This document shows positions 8,739 through 18,175 of a stretch of DNA of 64,000 nucleotides, one piece after another. The notes under the pieces were generated by a model that was not told where the DNA came from, ran no database searches, and saw only the letters and a list, made by a program, of their open reading frames with translations. The DNA is from Chersky-840 sp963838775 (GTDB lineage: Bacteria; Actinomycetota; Acidimicrobiia; Acidimicrobiales; UBA8190). The position numbers and the translations under genes were made by a program. Every line of letters begins with the position of its first letter. Positions within the stretch are counted from its first letter, which is position 1. The stretch covers positions 240,144 to 304,143 of the forward strand of contig CAWISP010000030.1 of the NCBI GenBank assembly GCA_963838775.1. The letters are read 5' to 3'.

Positions 8739-9416
8739 TCACACCGCCCGGGCCCGGCGCCCCGACCGCGACCAGGGGACGACGAGTCGTTGCACGCCGA
8801 CGATCATCAGATCGAACAGCGCGGCGAGGACCACCGACAGCACGAGTCCGACGATGATCGGGGTGTAGTAGCCGATGTTGAACCCGTAGGTGATCTGCTG
8901 ACCGAGTCCACCCAGTCCGATCAGCGCCGTCACCGTGACGAGGCCGATGACCGTCGCCGTGGCGACGCGCAGTCCGGCGAACACATACGGAAGCGCCAGA
9001 GGCAGGTCGACACGCACGAGCGCGGCACGCGGGGTGTAGCCCATGGCGACTGCCACCTCGCGGGCTTCGGCGGGCACGGCGTCGAGACCGGCCACGGTGT
9101 TCCAGATGAGGATCAGCAACGTGTAACCGACGAGGGCGATCTCTGCGGTGGGGTACGAGGCCACGTATCCGGTGATCGGCCCGAGGATGGCGAAGAGCGC
9201 CAACGACGGGATGATGTACAAGGTGCTTGCAAACCCGACGATCGGGGACCGAAGGACCCGGTAGCGCCACGCCAACAAGGCCAGGGGAACCGACAGGCAC
9301 AGTCCGATGCCGACCGCGATCAGACTGAGCGAGATGTGCTGCAACAGGTCGGAGCTGATCTGGCTCCACTGACCCGTGACGTAGCTCCACTGGAAGAAGG
9401 GCTGTGCCGTCTCCAT
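8739..9416 (-). CDS. Osmoprotectant ABC importer permease (OpuBB/YehW type)
   Basis: A 225-residue permease with five or six membrane segments. The cytoplasmic EAA-type loop is 'EAREVAVAMGYTPRAALVRV', followed by 'LPLALPYVFAGLRVATA', which contacts the ATPase. It is the first gene of the minus-strand operon permease, permease, binding protein. Its ATG at 9416 is only 38 bases from the GTG of the divergent ATPase gene, so both promoters must overlap in that gap. Together these genes form a quaternary-amine (QAT) importer for osmotic stress. Confidence 0.88.
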   Translation of the reverse strand: METAQPFFQWSYVTGQWSQISSDLLQHISLSLIAVGIGLCLSVPLALLAWRYRVLRSPIVGFASTLYIIPSLALFAILGPITGYVASYPTAEIALVGYTLLILIWNTVAGLDAVPAEAREVAVAMGYTPRAALVRVDLPLALPYVFAGLRVATATVIGLVTVTALIGLGGLGQQITYGFNIGYYTPIIVGLVLSVVLAALFDLMIVGVQRLVVPWSRSGRRARAV

Positions 9417-9454
9417 CAGCCGAGACTGTAACCGTGGGCGTAACGTGGAAACCC

Positions 9455-10570
9455 GTGATCACCCTGGAGCACGTCTCCAAGAGCTACGGGCCCGGAAACG
9501 TGGCGGTCGAGGACCTGAGCCTCGAGGTCGACGACGGAGAGCTCAGCGTCCTGGTGGGACCGTCCGGATGCGGCAAGACAACCACCTTGCGCATGATCAA
9601 CCGGCTCATCGAGCCGACTTCGGGCCGCATCCTCATCGCCGGCGAGAACGTGCTCACCAAGGACCCGGTGACGATGCGCCGGGGCATCGGGTACGTGATC
9701 CAACAGGGTGGGCTGTTCCCCCACCGCCGCGTCTTCGACAACGTGGCGGTGGTTCCCCGTCTCCTCGGATGGGACAGTGCCCGGGTCGAGCGCCGCGTCA
9801 ACGAGTTGCTCGAGCTCGTCGGCCTCGACCCCAAGAGCTACGCCCGGCGTTTTCCGCACGAGCTCTCCGGAGGCGAGCGCCAGCGCGTCGGCGTGGCCCG
9901 AGCGCTCGGCGCCGATCCCCCCGTGCTGCTCATGGACGAGCCCTTCGCCGCTGTGGACCCCGTCACGCGCCAACGCCTGCAGAACCAGTTCCTCGATCTG
10001 CAGAAGGAGCTCAAGAAGACGATCGTCTTCGTCACCCACGACATCGAGGAGGCGGCCAAGCTCGGCGACCGCATCGCCGTGCTCTCCAAGGGTGGTGTGC
10101 TCGAGCAGTACGACACACCGGCCGAGATCCTGGGACGTCCCGCCACGCCGTTCGTGGCGGACTTCGTGGGGGCGGACCGCGGTGTTCGGCGTCTGGCTGT
10201 GGTGCGGATCGAGGCCGAGGACCTGGCTCATCCACCGGTGATCTCTCCGACCGCCACCATGGACGAAGCCCGAGCCCTGGCCGACGGCACCGAGGCCAAG
10301 ACGGCGGTCGTGGTCGACGCCAACGGCCGGTTGGTGGGGTGGGTCTCGCTCGAGCCGGGCACCGAAGGGACCGTCGGCACCCACACCGAGAAGTTCGCGG
10401 CCCAGGTGCCACTGGGCACGACGTTGCGGGCCGCGCTGGGCGAGATGCTCCAGCACGACGTGCGCTGGATCCCCGTCGACGACGACGAGCGCTATCTCGG
10501 CGTGCTCACGCCCAACCGCCTGCACGCGGCGATGCGCCGCTCGGTGGGTGGCACCCCCGTCGAATCCTGA
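9455..10570 (+). CDS. Osmoprotectant ABC importer ATPase with CBS domains (ProV/OpuCA type)
   Basis: A 371-residue ABC ATPase. Walker A is GPSGCGKTT, the Q-loop 'IQQGGLFPHR', the signature LSGGERQR, Walker B 'VLLMDEPFAAVD' and the H-loop VTHD. The last ~130 residues form two CBS motifs ('MDEARALADGTEAKTAVVVD' and 'VRWIPVDDDERYLGVL'), the ionic-strength or c-di-AMP sensing tail of QAT importers. The start is ambiguous: GTG at 9455 gives the family N-terminus VITLEHVSKSYG, and GTG at 9434 is in frame too. It diverges from its partner permeases instead of sitting in their operon. Confidence 0.88.
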   Translation: MITLEHVSKSYGPGNVAVEDLSLEVDDGELSVLVGPSGCGKTTTLRMINRLIEPTSGRILIAGENVLTKDPVTMRRGIGYVIQQGGLFPHRRVFDNVAVVPRLLGWDSARVERRVNELLELVGLDPKSYARRFPHELSGGERQRVGVARALGADPPVLLMDEPFAAVDPVTRQRLQNQFLDLQKELKKTIVFVTHDIEEAAKLGDRIAVLSKGGVLEQYDTPAEILGRPATPFVADFVGADRGVRRLAVVRIEAEDLAHPPVISPTATMDEARALADGTEAKTAVVVDANGRLVGWVSLEPGTEGTVGTHTEKFAAQVPLGTTLRAALGEMLQHDVRWIPVDDDERYLGVLTPNRLHAAMRRSVGGTPVES

Positions 10571-10582
10571 AGGGACGACTCC

Positions 10583-11467
10583 GTGCAGCTCCGCCTGGGA
10601 ATCGTGACGCCTGTCGTCCACATCAATCCCCGTTTCGACCCGCCCAGTTGGGAGTCGACGGGCACCATCGACGACATCGTCGCTGTGGCCAAGGCGGCCG
10701 AGCGCTTCGGCTACGACTGGGTGGCGTGCTCGGAGCACATCGCCATTCCACAATCGGCGACGGACGTGCGGGGGCCTCGCTACTGGGACCCCACCACCAC
10801 GCTTGCGTTCGTGGCGGCAAACACCGAGCGCATCTCCCTACTCAGCCACGTGGTCGTGCTCCCGTATCACCACCCCCTGGAACTGATCAAGCGATGGGGC
10901 ACACTCGACGTCGCCAGCCACGGCCGGGTGATCCTCGGAGTGGGCGTCGGCTCCCTCGAGCCCGAGTTCAAGCTCCTCGGCCACCAGTTCGAGGGGCGAG
11001 GGGAACGATCGGACGACGCCCTTCGGGCCATCCGGGCCAGCTGGGGGGTACGCGAGCCTGTCTACAGCGGAACCCATTTCGAATACTCGGGATTCGTGGT
11101 GGAACCGTCGGGACTGCCCCGCCCCTTGGACATCTGGGTGGGAGGCCGCACCCGGCGTTCGCTGCGGCGGGCCATCGAACTGGGCGACGGCTGGATCCCC
11201 TTCCGCTTGAAACTCCAGGACCTGAAACCGATCCTCGGCGACCCCGAGGTCAAGGATGCGATCGCGGCGCGGGACCGGCCATTCAGTTTGATCTTTCCGC
11301 CCGACCCACCTGTTGATCCCGCCGGTGCGCCTGATGAGGCCGCCGATGTCGTGCGGGGGTTCGTCGAGCTGGGTGCGACGGGCCTGAGCCTCCGTTTCCG
11401 GCACCATTCCCGGAGCCACTACATCGAGCAGTTGCAAGCCATGGAGGATCTCGTGGCCGGCTTGTGA
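10583..11467 (+). CDS. LLM class F420-dependent oxidoreductase
   Basis: A 294-residue TIM-barrel protein of the luciferase-like monooxygenase family. It has the N-terminal 'LGIVTPVVHINPRFDPPSWE', 'AAERFGYDWVACSEHIAIP', 'ISLLSHVVVLPYHHPLELIK' and 'GRVILGVGVGSLEPEFKLLG', the usual cofactor-barrel landmarks of the F420 branch. The GTG start is 12 bases after the ATPase stop, so it may be co-transcribed with the importer, though no functional link is known. Substrate unknown. It is convergent with the hypothetical gene at 11529. Confidence 0.85.
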   Translation: MQLRLGIVTPVVHINPRFDPPSWESTGTIDDIVAVAKAAERFGYDWVACSEHIAIPQSATDVRGPRYWDPTTTLAFVAANTERISLLSHVVVLPYHHPLELIKRWGTLDVASHGRVILGVGVGSLEPEFKLLGHQFEGRGERSDDALRAIRASWGVREPVYSGTHFEYSGFVVEPSGLPRPLDIWVGGRTRRSLRRAIELGDGWIPFRLKLQDLKPILGDPEVKDAIAARDRPFSLIFPPDPPVDPAGAPDEAADVVRGFVELGATGLSLRFRHHSRSHYIEQLQAMEDLVAGL

Positions 11468-11528
11468 GCTCCCGGCGAACGGGGCTCAGCGCATGCACGT
11501 TCACGCCCCCTGATCGGGTGCCCCACGC

Positions 11529-12155
11529 CTAGCTGGGTGGCGGGGTCGAGACAGGAAGCTCGTAGCGTGCCTCGGACTCGAGGATCTCGTCGCACACGTC
11601 AGCCGCAGGCATGTCGGCAACCGCTACGTAGGCGAGCGCGAGCGCAACGACATTCACCGGGAATCGGTCTCCGACCTCCTCAAGCGCGGCAAGGACCTGG
11701 AGGCGGTCGGGGTCATCGGCGGCGTCGCCCAGGGCGGAGACCACCGCATCCTGGCAGTCCTGGGAGACGGCGTCGGCGACCAAGGGGACCGCGGAGCGGT
11801 ACTGGGGCTGGGTGAGAAATGCCGTCGGATTGTGCTTGCGTCTGAGCGCGTGCACGGCGGTTCGGATCACCGCCGATTGTTCTTTGAGGTCACTGTCCGA
11901 AAGGCTTCGAAGCGTCGGGGCGACGACGCGGTCTCCCACCCACACGAGCGTTCCAAGGAGCCGCTCGAGACGAGCTTCTGGCGTTGACGGAGACCGCTCG
12001 GCATCGTCGCTGGGCTTGGTGGACGGATCACTGGTCGGCTCGCTCACCTGGTCTTCCCCGACCTCTTCCATATCACACTCAACCTTCAGTTTTCGCTCGA
12101 CGAATTTCCTCGCGACATTAGGGGGCACCGGGTCGCCCGGTGTCAGCCAGTGCAT
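11529..12155 (-). CDS. Hypothetical protein, acidic linker plus helical domain
   Basis: I do not recognise a family. The 208 residues begin 'MHWLTPGDPVPPNVARKF', continue through an acidic Ser/Thr/Pro-rich linker (residues ~30-65) and end in a helical region with 'LSDSDLKEQSAVIRTAVHAL', two hydrophobic helices ('VNVVALALAYVAVADM') and a short acidic tail. No signal peptide. The ATG at 12155 has GAAGG 7 bases upstream; an in-frame ATG at 12194 is an alternative. It diverges from the sulfatase gene. Confidence 0.55.
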   Translation of the reverse strand: MHWLTPGDPVPPNVARKFVERKLKVECDMEEVGEDQVSEPTSDPSTKPSDDAERSPSTPEARLERLLGTLVWVGDRVVAPTLRSLSDSDLKEQSAVIRTAVHALRRKHNPTAFLTQPQYRSAVPLVADAVSQDCQDAVVSALGDAADDPDRLQVLAALEEVGDRFPVNVVALALAYVAVADMPAADVCDEILESEARYELPVSTPPPS

Positions 12156-12230
12156 CCGACCTTCGGCAGGCTGGTTGTCGTCGCCGACTGGCATGCTGGC
12201 GCCCGTCGTAGGCACTGGGGAGGGAGCGAG

Positions 12231-14534
12231 ATGGCACGAGCCGAGTTCGGGGGCCGGATCGGACGCGATTGGCGGGACTCGGAGCCCTGGTGGCCCCCGG
12301 TGCCGACACCGCCCGAGGGAGCGCCCAACGTCGTCCTCGTCGTGCTCGACGACGTCGGCTTCGCCCAGCTCGGCTGCTACGGATCCGACATGGATACCCC
12401 CGTGCTCGATGGGTTGGCCGATCGTGGGGTGCGCCTGTCGAACTTCCACACCACCGCCCTCTGCTCTCCTACCCGGGCGTGTCTGCTCACGGGGCGGAAC
12501 CATCACCGAAGTGCCATGGGGCGGGTCGCCGACCTGGCCATCGGCTTCCCGGGGTACTGGGGCAAGCCGCCCCGAGAGAACGGCTACCTGTCAGAGATCC
12601 TGCGAGCCCACGGCTACGCCACGTACGCCGTGGGCAAATGGCACCTCACCCCCGAGGACGAGACCAACATGGCGGCGTCACGCGCCACGTGGCCTCTGGG
12701 TCGAGGCTTCGACCGGTGGTACGGCTTCCACGGTGGGGAGACGCATCAGTTCATGCCGGCCTTGTACCACGACAACCATGCCATCCGGCCCCCTGGATCG
12801 TCCGAGGAGGGCTACCACCTGAGCGCCGATCTCGCCGATCACGCCATCGAGTTCCTGGGGGACCTGCGCGCCGTCGACGCCAACCAACCCTTCTTCTTGT
12901 ATTTCTGCACCGGCGCGTGCCACTCACCGCACCACGCGCCCGCCGACTGGATCGCGCGCTACCGCGGCCACTTCGCGGGCGGATGGGACCGGTGGCGGGA
13001 AGAGACGTACGCCCGCCAGCTCGAGATCGGGATCATCCCCGCCGGCACCGAGCTGTCACCGCGCCCCCCGTGGGTCCCGGCCTGGGACACGCTGGGACAA
13101 CGCCAACGGGAGCTGGCGGAGCGGTTCATGGAGTGCTTCGCCGCCTACCTGTCCTACACCGACGCCCAGATCGGCCGGCTGTTCGATTTCATCGACGACC
13201 TCGGTGACTCGGACAACACCGTCGTCATCGTGGTGTCCGACAACGGCGCCAGCTCCGAGGGAGGGAGGGAGGGATCGATCAACGACATTCGCCTCTCCAA
13301 CTTCGACCCGGCCGGGGTGTCGGAGATGTACCGCCGCATCGACGAGATCGGTGGCCCGCTTAGCCACAACAACTACCCGTGGGGTTGGACCATGGCCGGC
13401 AATACCCCCTTCAAGCGCTGGAAGCGCGAGGTCCACGAAGGCGGCGTGGCTGACCCGTGCATCGTGTCGCTTCCCGCGAGGGGCCGGGTCGCACACGGGG
13501 GTATCCGCTATCAGTACGCCCACGCCGTCGACGTCTTACCCACCGTGCTCGAACTGGTGGGGGTGAGCGCACCCGAAGAGATCGACGGCGTCACCCAGTC
13601 ACACCTCGACGGCACCAGCGTCGCCTATCTCCTCGGTGGTAACGGCCAGGATGAGCCCGGTCGCCACATCACCCAGCACTTCGAGATGCTGGGTTCCCGT
13701 GCCATCTATCACGACGGTTGGAAAGCGGTGGCCTTTCATCCCGTCGGTCCCCTCTACGACGACGGGCTCAAAGTGAACGCGCCGTTCGACGAGGACGTGT
13801 GGGAGCTCTACCACGTGGCCGAGGACCACTCGGAGGTGCACGACCTGGCTACCGAATACCCGGAGAAGGTGGCCGATCTCGTCGAACGGTGGTGGGACGA
13901 GGCGCGTCGCAACGACGTGCTTCCTCTCGACAATCGTGTCCTCGAGGCCATTGCTCACCCCAAGCCCGATCACCGACACCCGCGTGACACCTTTCGGTAT
14001 TTCCCGGGAGGGGCCCAGGTCCCGGAGCCGGTGGCGGTCAACGTGCGCAACCGGTCCCACGCCATCAGCGTCACGATCGAGGTTCATGAGGGAACGGTCC
14101 CCAACGGGGTGCTTCTCGCACTGGGCTCCGCCCTCGGCGGTTGGTCGTTTCACCTTTTGGACGGGCGCCTGCGCTACGTCCACAACCTCTACGGCAAGAC
14201 CCGTCACGTGTTGCAGGCCGACGCGCCTCTTGGGTCGGGTCGTCACACCGTCGGGTTCACGTTCGAGAAGGACGAAGGCCTGGGCGGACCCGCCACGCTG
14301 CTCTACGACGGAGATGTGGTGGCCGAAGGCACCATCGACCGCTTCACGCCGGCCGGTTTCAACGGCGTCGGGGTCGGTGTCACGTGCGGCTACGAATGGG
14401 GCCCGGCGGTGGGAGAGGGCTACACGGCTCCGTTCCCGTTCAATGGGACCATCGTCAGGGCCGAAGTGACCACCACCGGCCCGGTCGTCCGAGACCCCGT
14501 GTTGGAGGTTGCCGCCATCCTGGCCGAACAGTGA
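12231..14534 (+). CDS. Arylsulfatase, formylglycine-dependent
   Basis: A 767-residue sulfatase. 'NVVLVVLDDVGFAQLGCYGS' supplies the metal-binding Asp pair (40-41). 'LCSPTRACLLTGRNHH' is the sulfatase signature, with Cys78 as the residue converted to formylglycine. 'YAVGKWHL' and 'VVSDNGASSEGGREGS' are further active-site strands. The last ~200 residues form a beta-rich tail ('EVHEGTVPNGVLLALGSALG') seen in large actinobacterial sulfatases. No signal peptide is visible. The ATG at 12231 follows GGGGAGGG; an earlier in-frame ATG at 12150 would overlap the divergent gene and lacks an RBS. No formylglycine-generating enzyme gene is in the window. Confidence 0.9.
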   Translation: MARAEFGGRIGRDWRDSEPWWPPVPTPPEGAPNVVLVVLDDVGFAQLGCYGSDMDTPVLDGLADRGVRLSNFHTTALCSPTRACLLTGRNHHRSAMGRVADLAIGFPGYWGKPPRENGYLSEILRAHGYATYAVGKWHLTPEDETNMAASRATWPLGRGFDRWYGFHGGETHQFMPALYHDNHAIRPPGSSEEGYHLSADLADHAIEFLGDLRAVDANQPFFLYFCTGACHSPHHAPADWIARYRGHFAGGWDRWREETYARQLEIGIIPAGTELSPRPPWVPAWDTLGQRQRELAERFMECFAAYLSYTDAQIGRLFDFIDDLGDSDNTVVIVVSDNGASSEGGREGSINDIRLSNFDPAGVSEMYRRIDEIGGPLSHNNYPWGWTMAGNTPFKRWKREVHEGGVADPCIVSLPARGRVAHGGIRYQYAHAVDVLPTVLELVGVSAPEEIDGVTQSHLDGTSVAYLLGGNGQDEPGRHITQHFEMLGSRAIYHDGWKAVAFHPVGPLYDDGLKVNAPFDEDVWELYHVAEDHSEVHDLATEYPEKVADLVERWWDEARRNDVLPLDNRVLEAIAHPKPDHRHPRDTFRYFPGGAQVPEPVAVNVRNRSHAISVTIEVHEGTVPNGVLLALGSALGGWSFHLLDGRLRYVHNLYGKTRHVLQADAPLGSGRHTVGFTFEKDEGLGGPATLLYDGDVVAEGTIDRFTPAGFNGVGVGVTCGYEWGPAVGEGYTAPFPFNGTIVRAEVTTTGPVVRDPVLEVAAILAEQ

Positions 14535-14742
14535 TGCAACGATCGTCTAGACAGACGCAGTTGCAGTGACGATGCGTCGGGATGTTCTGAAACTCACCGG
14601 CAGGGTCCCAACTCCCGCCCCCGTCGCCGACACTCGGTAGTTGCTACCCCTGCGCGACGCGGCCATAGGGAGCGCTTCGATCATCGGTGGCTATGCGCGC
14701 CGGCGATGGTGAGCTTCGTCGTGGCCGTGTAATGCTCCACCG

Positions 14743-16884
14743 GTGCTACCGAACGCCGAGCCTGCCGGCCGTCGCCGGAATCTCCGTCTGGCGAAACTCG
14801 TCACCGGGCCCTTGGCGAGCTGGCTCGGGGTCACCTTCTGGTTGGCGGTGGTCGCGCTGTCCATTCCGTTTGCTGCCAAGCTGGGCTCGGTCGAGACGAA
14901 CAGGCTCACCGAGTTCCTCCCTTCCGGTGCCCAATCCACCCGAGCGTTGGAGCTCGACCAACGGTTCCCTTCCGGCCGAGCGCTCGACGCCGAGGTGGTC
15001 TTCTTCCGGAGATCGGGGCTGACGACAACCGACATGGCACACGCCAACGCCGACAGGGCGCGCCTCGTGGCTCGGCTCCGAGGTGCCGTCGGGCCGCCCT
15101 CGGGGGTCATCCTGGCTCCGGACGGCAAGGTGGGGGTGATCACCGTGCCCGTCCCCGGCAATGAGGTCGCGATCGAGCACACCCTGACCCAGATGAGGTC
15201 CAACCTCGGAGATGGCACCGGCGGCCTCGAGATCCGTGTCACCGGGGAAGCGGCCATCCAGGCGGACCTGCTCGGTGCATTCTCGGGAGCGAGCACCCTG
15301 CTCTTGGTTGCCACCGCCGGGCTGGTTGTGCTCCTCTTGGCTGCCACGTATCGCAGCCCCGTGCTGTGGGTCGTCCCCATCGCGTGTGTGGGTATCGCCG
15401 AGGCCCTGGCCCAAGCCATCATCTACGCACTAGGACGGTCCGGGGTCACGATCAACGGGCAGAGCACGGCGCTCGTCACCGTGATCGTCTTTGGTGCCGG
15501 TACCGACTACGCCCTCTTGCTCACAGCCCGCTATCGGGAGGAGTTGCGGCGCCATAGCGAGCACCGCGTGGCCATGATGGTCGCTTGGCGGCGGGCGGCA
15601 GGTGCCATCGCGGCGTCGGCGCTCACCGTGGCCGCCACCCTGGCGTGTCTGTTGCCGGCCAACTTGAGCCTCACGGCGGACTTCGGTGTCGTCGGCATCG
15701 TGGGCGTGCTCTGCGCCGCTGTCGTGGTGCTCGGCGCTTACCCGGCTCTGCTCCTCGTCATGGGACGAGGGATCTTCTGGCCCGCCGTTCCGCGCCCCGC
15801 CCCGGGATTCGTCCAGCGGGGCCCGTGGGTGAGGCTCGGGCGGCTCGTGAGTCGGGGTCGTCGGCCCGTGTGGGTGGCCGGGTTTGTGCTCCTAGGCGGC
15901 GCCGCCATCGCGCTCATCACCGTCGACACCAACGTCTCGTCCCTGAGCGAGCTCTCCTCGTCGGCAGCTTCCGTGCAGGGGTATGCCCTTCTCGAGGGCC
16001 ATTTCCCCGCCGGAGAGGTGTCGCCAGTCGATGTGGTCGTGACCGACTCGGCATATGTCCCGGCCGTTCGGAATGCTCTCTCCCGTCTCCCCCTCACCGC
16101 TGCGTTGGGGCCGGCCGAGCATGCGGCGGGCATGGCGCGCTTCGACCTGATCTTGTCCGTCAAGCCCACGGGGAACGTGGGGTTCGCGGCCATACGCGAG
16201 CTTCGGGACTCCGCCGACGCGGTCGCGGGCAACCGCGTGCTGATCGGGGGACAGACCGCCGAGGACTTCGACACGGCTGTCGCGTCGCACCACGACACTT
16301 TGTTCATCGTCCCTGCCGCGCTGGCGGTCGTGTTGATCGTCCTGTGGTTGGTGCTCAGGGCGGTGCTGGGCCCATTGGTTGTGGTGGCCACGGTTGTAGT
16401 GACATTCGCGGCGGCGCTCGGCCTGGCATCCGCGATCTTCGTACCCCTCCTCGGTCTTCCGGGGGTCGATCCGACCGTCCCCCTTCTCACCTTCGTGTTC
16501 CTCGTGGCTCTGGGGGTCGATTACAACATCTTTCTTCTGACGAGGGTCCGCGAGGAGGTGAAGCGTGACGGGATCACCGTCGGCGTGCGCAACGGTGTTG
16601 CCAGCACCGGTGGAGTTCTCACCTCCGCCGGTATCATCCTGGCCGGAACTTTCTCGGTGCTCGCCATCCTGCCCATCGTGGCGTCGCGAGAGATCGGCAT
16701 CGTCGTCGCCATCGGGGTCCTGGCGGACACATTCCTGGTCAGAACGATTCTGCTCCCCATGCTCGTCGCCGACCTGGGAACTCGCTTCTGGTGGCCGACG
16801 CGGGTACCCCCGACAAAACAGAGCCAAGAGGGCGAGTCCCTCACTGGGGCGGTGTCCGCATCGCAGACGCGAAACCGTCGTTGA
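14743..16884 (+). CDS. MMPL family (RND-type) membrane transporter
   Basis: A 713-residue protein with the two-fold RND plan: one membrane helix, an external domain, five helices, and the same again. The proton-relay helices read 'VIVFGAGTDYALLLTARYRE' and 'VALGVDYNIFLLTRVREE', with the Asp-Tyr pair typical of MMPL transporters. These export lipids or small lipophilic molecules, or hydrophobic drugs, across the inner membrane. Start GTG at 14743, no clear RBS. A TetR gene lies 204 bases downstream, suggesting drug or lipid efflux under its control. Confidence 0.88.
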   Translation: MLPNAEPAGRRRNLRLAKLVTGPLASWLGVTFWLAVVALSIPFAAKLGSVETNRLTEFLPSGAQSTRALELDQRFPSGRALDAEVVFFRRSGLTTTDMAHANADRARLVARLRGAVGPPSGVILAPDGKVGVITVPVPGNEVAIEHTLTQMRSNLGDGTGGLEIRVTGEAAIQADLLGAFSGASTLLLVATAGLVVLLLAATYRSPVLWVVPIACVGIAEALAQAIIYALGRSGVTINGQSTALVTVIVFGAGTDYALLLTARYREELRRHSEHRVAMMVAWRRAAGAIAASALTVAATLACLLPANLSLTADFGVVGIVGVLCAAVVVLGAYPALLLVMGRGIFWPAVPRPAPGFVQRGPWVRLGRLVSRGRRPVWVAGFVLLGGAAIALITVDTNVSSLSELSSSAASVQGYALLEGHFPAGEVSPVDVVVTDSAYVPAVRNALSRLPLTAALGPAEHAAGMARFDLILSVKPTGNVGFAAIRELRDSADAVAGNRVLIGGQTAEDFDTAVASHHDTLFIVPAALAVVLIVLWLVLRAVLGPLVVVATVVVTFAAALGLASAIFVPLLGLPGVDPTVPLLTFVFLVALGVDYNIFLLTRVREEVKRDGITVGVRNGVASTGGVLTSAGIILAGTFSVLAILPIVASREIGIVVAIGVLADTFLVRTILLPMLVADLGTRFWWPTRVPPTKQSQEGESLTGAVSASQTRNRR

Positions 16885-16911
16885 CGACTTCGCGAACGCC
16901 AGCTACGTGCA

Positions 16912-16935
16912 ATCACCTGGATCGCTTGAGGTGAT
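16912..16935. promoter_or_regulatory. Inverted repeat ATCACCT-N10-AGGTGAT between MMPL and TetR genes
   Basis: Seven-base perfect arms with a 10-base spacer, 27 bases after the MMPL stop and 153 bases before the TetR start. The same half-site recurs at 17883-17896 after the TetR gene. It may be the TetR operator or a weak terminator; there is no T-run. Confidence 0.4.
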
Positions 16936-17088
16936 AACCCGCTGTCCATCCCTTCTTTCTGGGACCAAGACTCAAGTAGGTTCACCCGCTAGATTCCACC
17001 GTTGGGACGTTCGCTGCAGAGGGATCCGGGTTTGCCCGTGTATGTCTTCTCTCGACGAGTTGTCGGCGGTTTCCGGAGCGGGAGTCTT

Positions 17089-17781
17089 GTGGACAGATCA
17101 ATTGGGAAAGAACAACTGCCGCTGGCAAAGGAACAACGAGACCTCACTCGGTCTCGCATTAGGCGAGCCGCAATGGAGGTCGTCGCCCGACGAGGCTTCG
17201 GCGCAACCATCGCGGAGATCGCCGAAGTATCAGGTGTGAGCGGCCGCACCATCATCCGCCACTACGTGAGCCATGACCAGTTGATCGCCGAAACGGTAAC
17301 GGACATGTTCGAGGCCTGCGGCCTCCCCCGACGGAGCGCCGACTTTGACCGCTGGGTCGAGAGCGTGCCACGCCCCGCCGACGACCTTGACGACTGGATC
17401 GAATACCTCTCGGTGACGTTCCACACCAGAACCGCATCCATCTTCGGCGCGGCGTTCTGGAGCATCTACGCCCTTCCCAGGCGGCATGAATCTGCGGTCC
17501 TCTCCGAGATCGCCGCCCTGCGACGTGATTACCGGCTGCGAGGGATGAGCTACCTCGTAAACCTGGTGTGGCGGACGGCGGGAGGGACCGGCGATCCTCC
17601 TGCGGACTTGGTCATGGCGTTCGCCCTCAATCTGTCGGCGTTCACCACCCACGCCCTCATGATCGACTTCGACCAAACGCCGGAACAGATCGGGATACTG
17701 ACCGCCGACGTCTTGAAGGCGCTCCTTCGGCGCTCCGTAACGGACCAACACTCGAGACGGGAAGTCGCTGACGCTGACTGA
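17089..17781 (+). CDS. TetR family transcriptional regulator
   Basis: A 230-residue regulator. The N-terminal helix-turn-helix is 'GFGATIAEIAEVSGVSGRTI' followed by 'IRHYVSHDQLI', the standard TetR pattern ending in (F/H)Y. The C-terminal two-thirds is a helical ligand domain that I cannot match to a ligand class. The GTG at 17089 (GGGAG 4 bases upstream) is favoured over starts further up because the upstream part of the open frame is not domain-like. It probably controls the MMPL gene or itself through the AGGTGA-type repeats on either side. Confidence 0.85.
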   Translation: MDRSIGKEQLPLAKEQRDLTRSRIRRAAMEVVARRGFGATIAEIAEVSGVSGRTIIRHYVSHDQLIAETVTDMFEACGLPRRSADFDRWVESVPRPADDLDDWIEYLSVTFHTRTASIFGAAFWSIYALPRRHESAVLSEIAALRRDYRLRGMSYLVNLVWRTAGGTGDPPADLVMAFALNLSAFTTHALMIDFDQTPEQIGILTADVLKALLRRSVTDQHSRREVADAD

Positions 17782-18175
17782 CTGAGATTCCACGTGGCTC
17801 CCGGAGACGGTTTCAGTCATCGGCCGTCTGCAGTGGCCTCGTCGAAGGGTCGGTGTCTTGCCCGGGCCGGCACGACGGACATAGGTGAAATCACCTGGCG
17901 TGACCGAGTAATTGCACCGTTTCCAGGGGAACCTCGGAGGTACGGAATGAGGGGCAGGTTGTTTGCGGGCGATGCGTCGGCGCGAGGCGATTGGGGACAT
18001 GGTTTGAGGGGTTGCCTTTGGGATGGCCACGGCCCACGGGGCGGTCAAAATGACCCCTTCCGGCCGCATGCGACCAGAAGTGATTGAGGGTGCTCAGTTG
18101 GGAGGCTGCCGCGGTATCTGCTGATTGTTCACAGCTTTCAGCGGTGCGCGTCGCAGGTGGGGAAATGGGGGCTCG
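17782..18175. other. Intergenic stretch, no gene
   Basis: No open frame here has domain-like content or a believable start. It contains the AGGTGA-AA-TCACCT palindrome at 17883-17896 and the upstream region of the secreted repeat protein. I looked for a cyclic-dinucleotide riboswitch, since such elements precede secreted proteins in actinobacteria, and saw none I could support. Confidence 0.6.
17883..17896. promoter_or_regulatory. Palindrome AGGTGA-AA-TCACCT
   Basis: Perfect 6-base arms around AA, about 100 bases after the TetR stop. It shares its half-site with the inverted repeat before the TetR gene (16912-16935), which makes a common binding protein plausible. Confidence 0.4.

Noticed and set aside
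14535..14565. TGCAAC/GTTGCA hairpin as terminator of the sulfatase gene
   Set aside because: Six-base stem with a 19-base loop and no T-run; too weak to support.
17794..18087. Open frame of 97 codons after the TetR gene
   Set aside because: Composition is shadow-like (Gly/Arg/Pro), no RBS, and it contains the palindrome at 17883.
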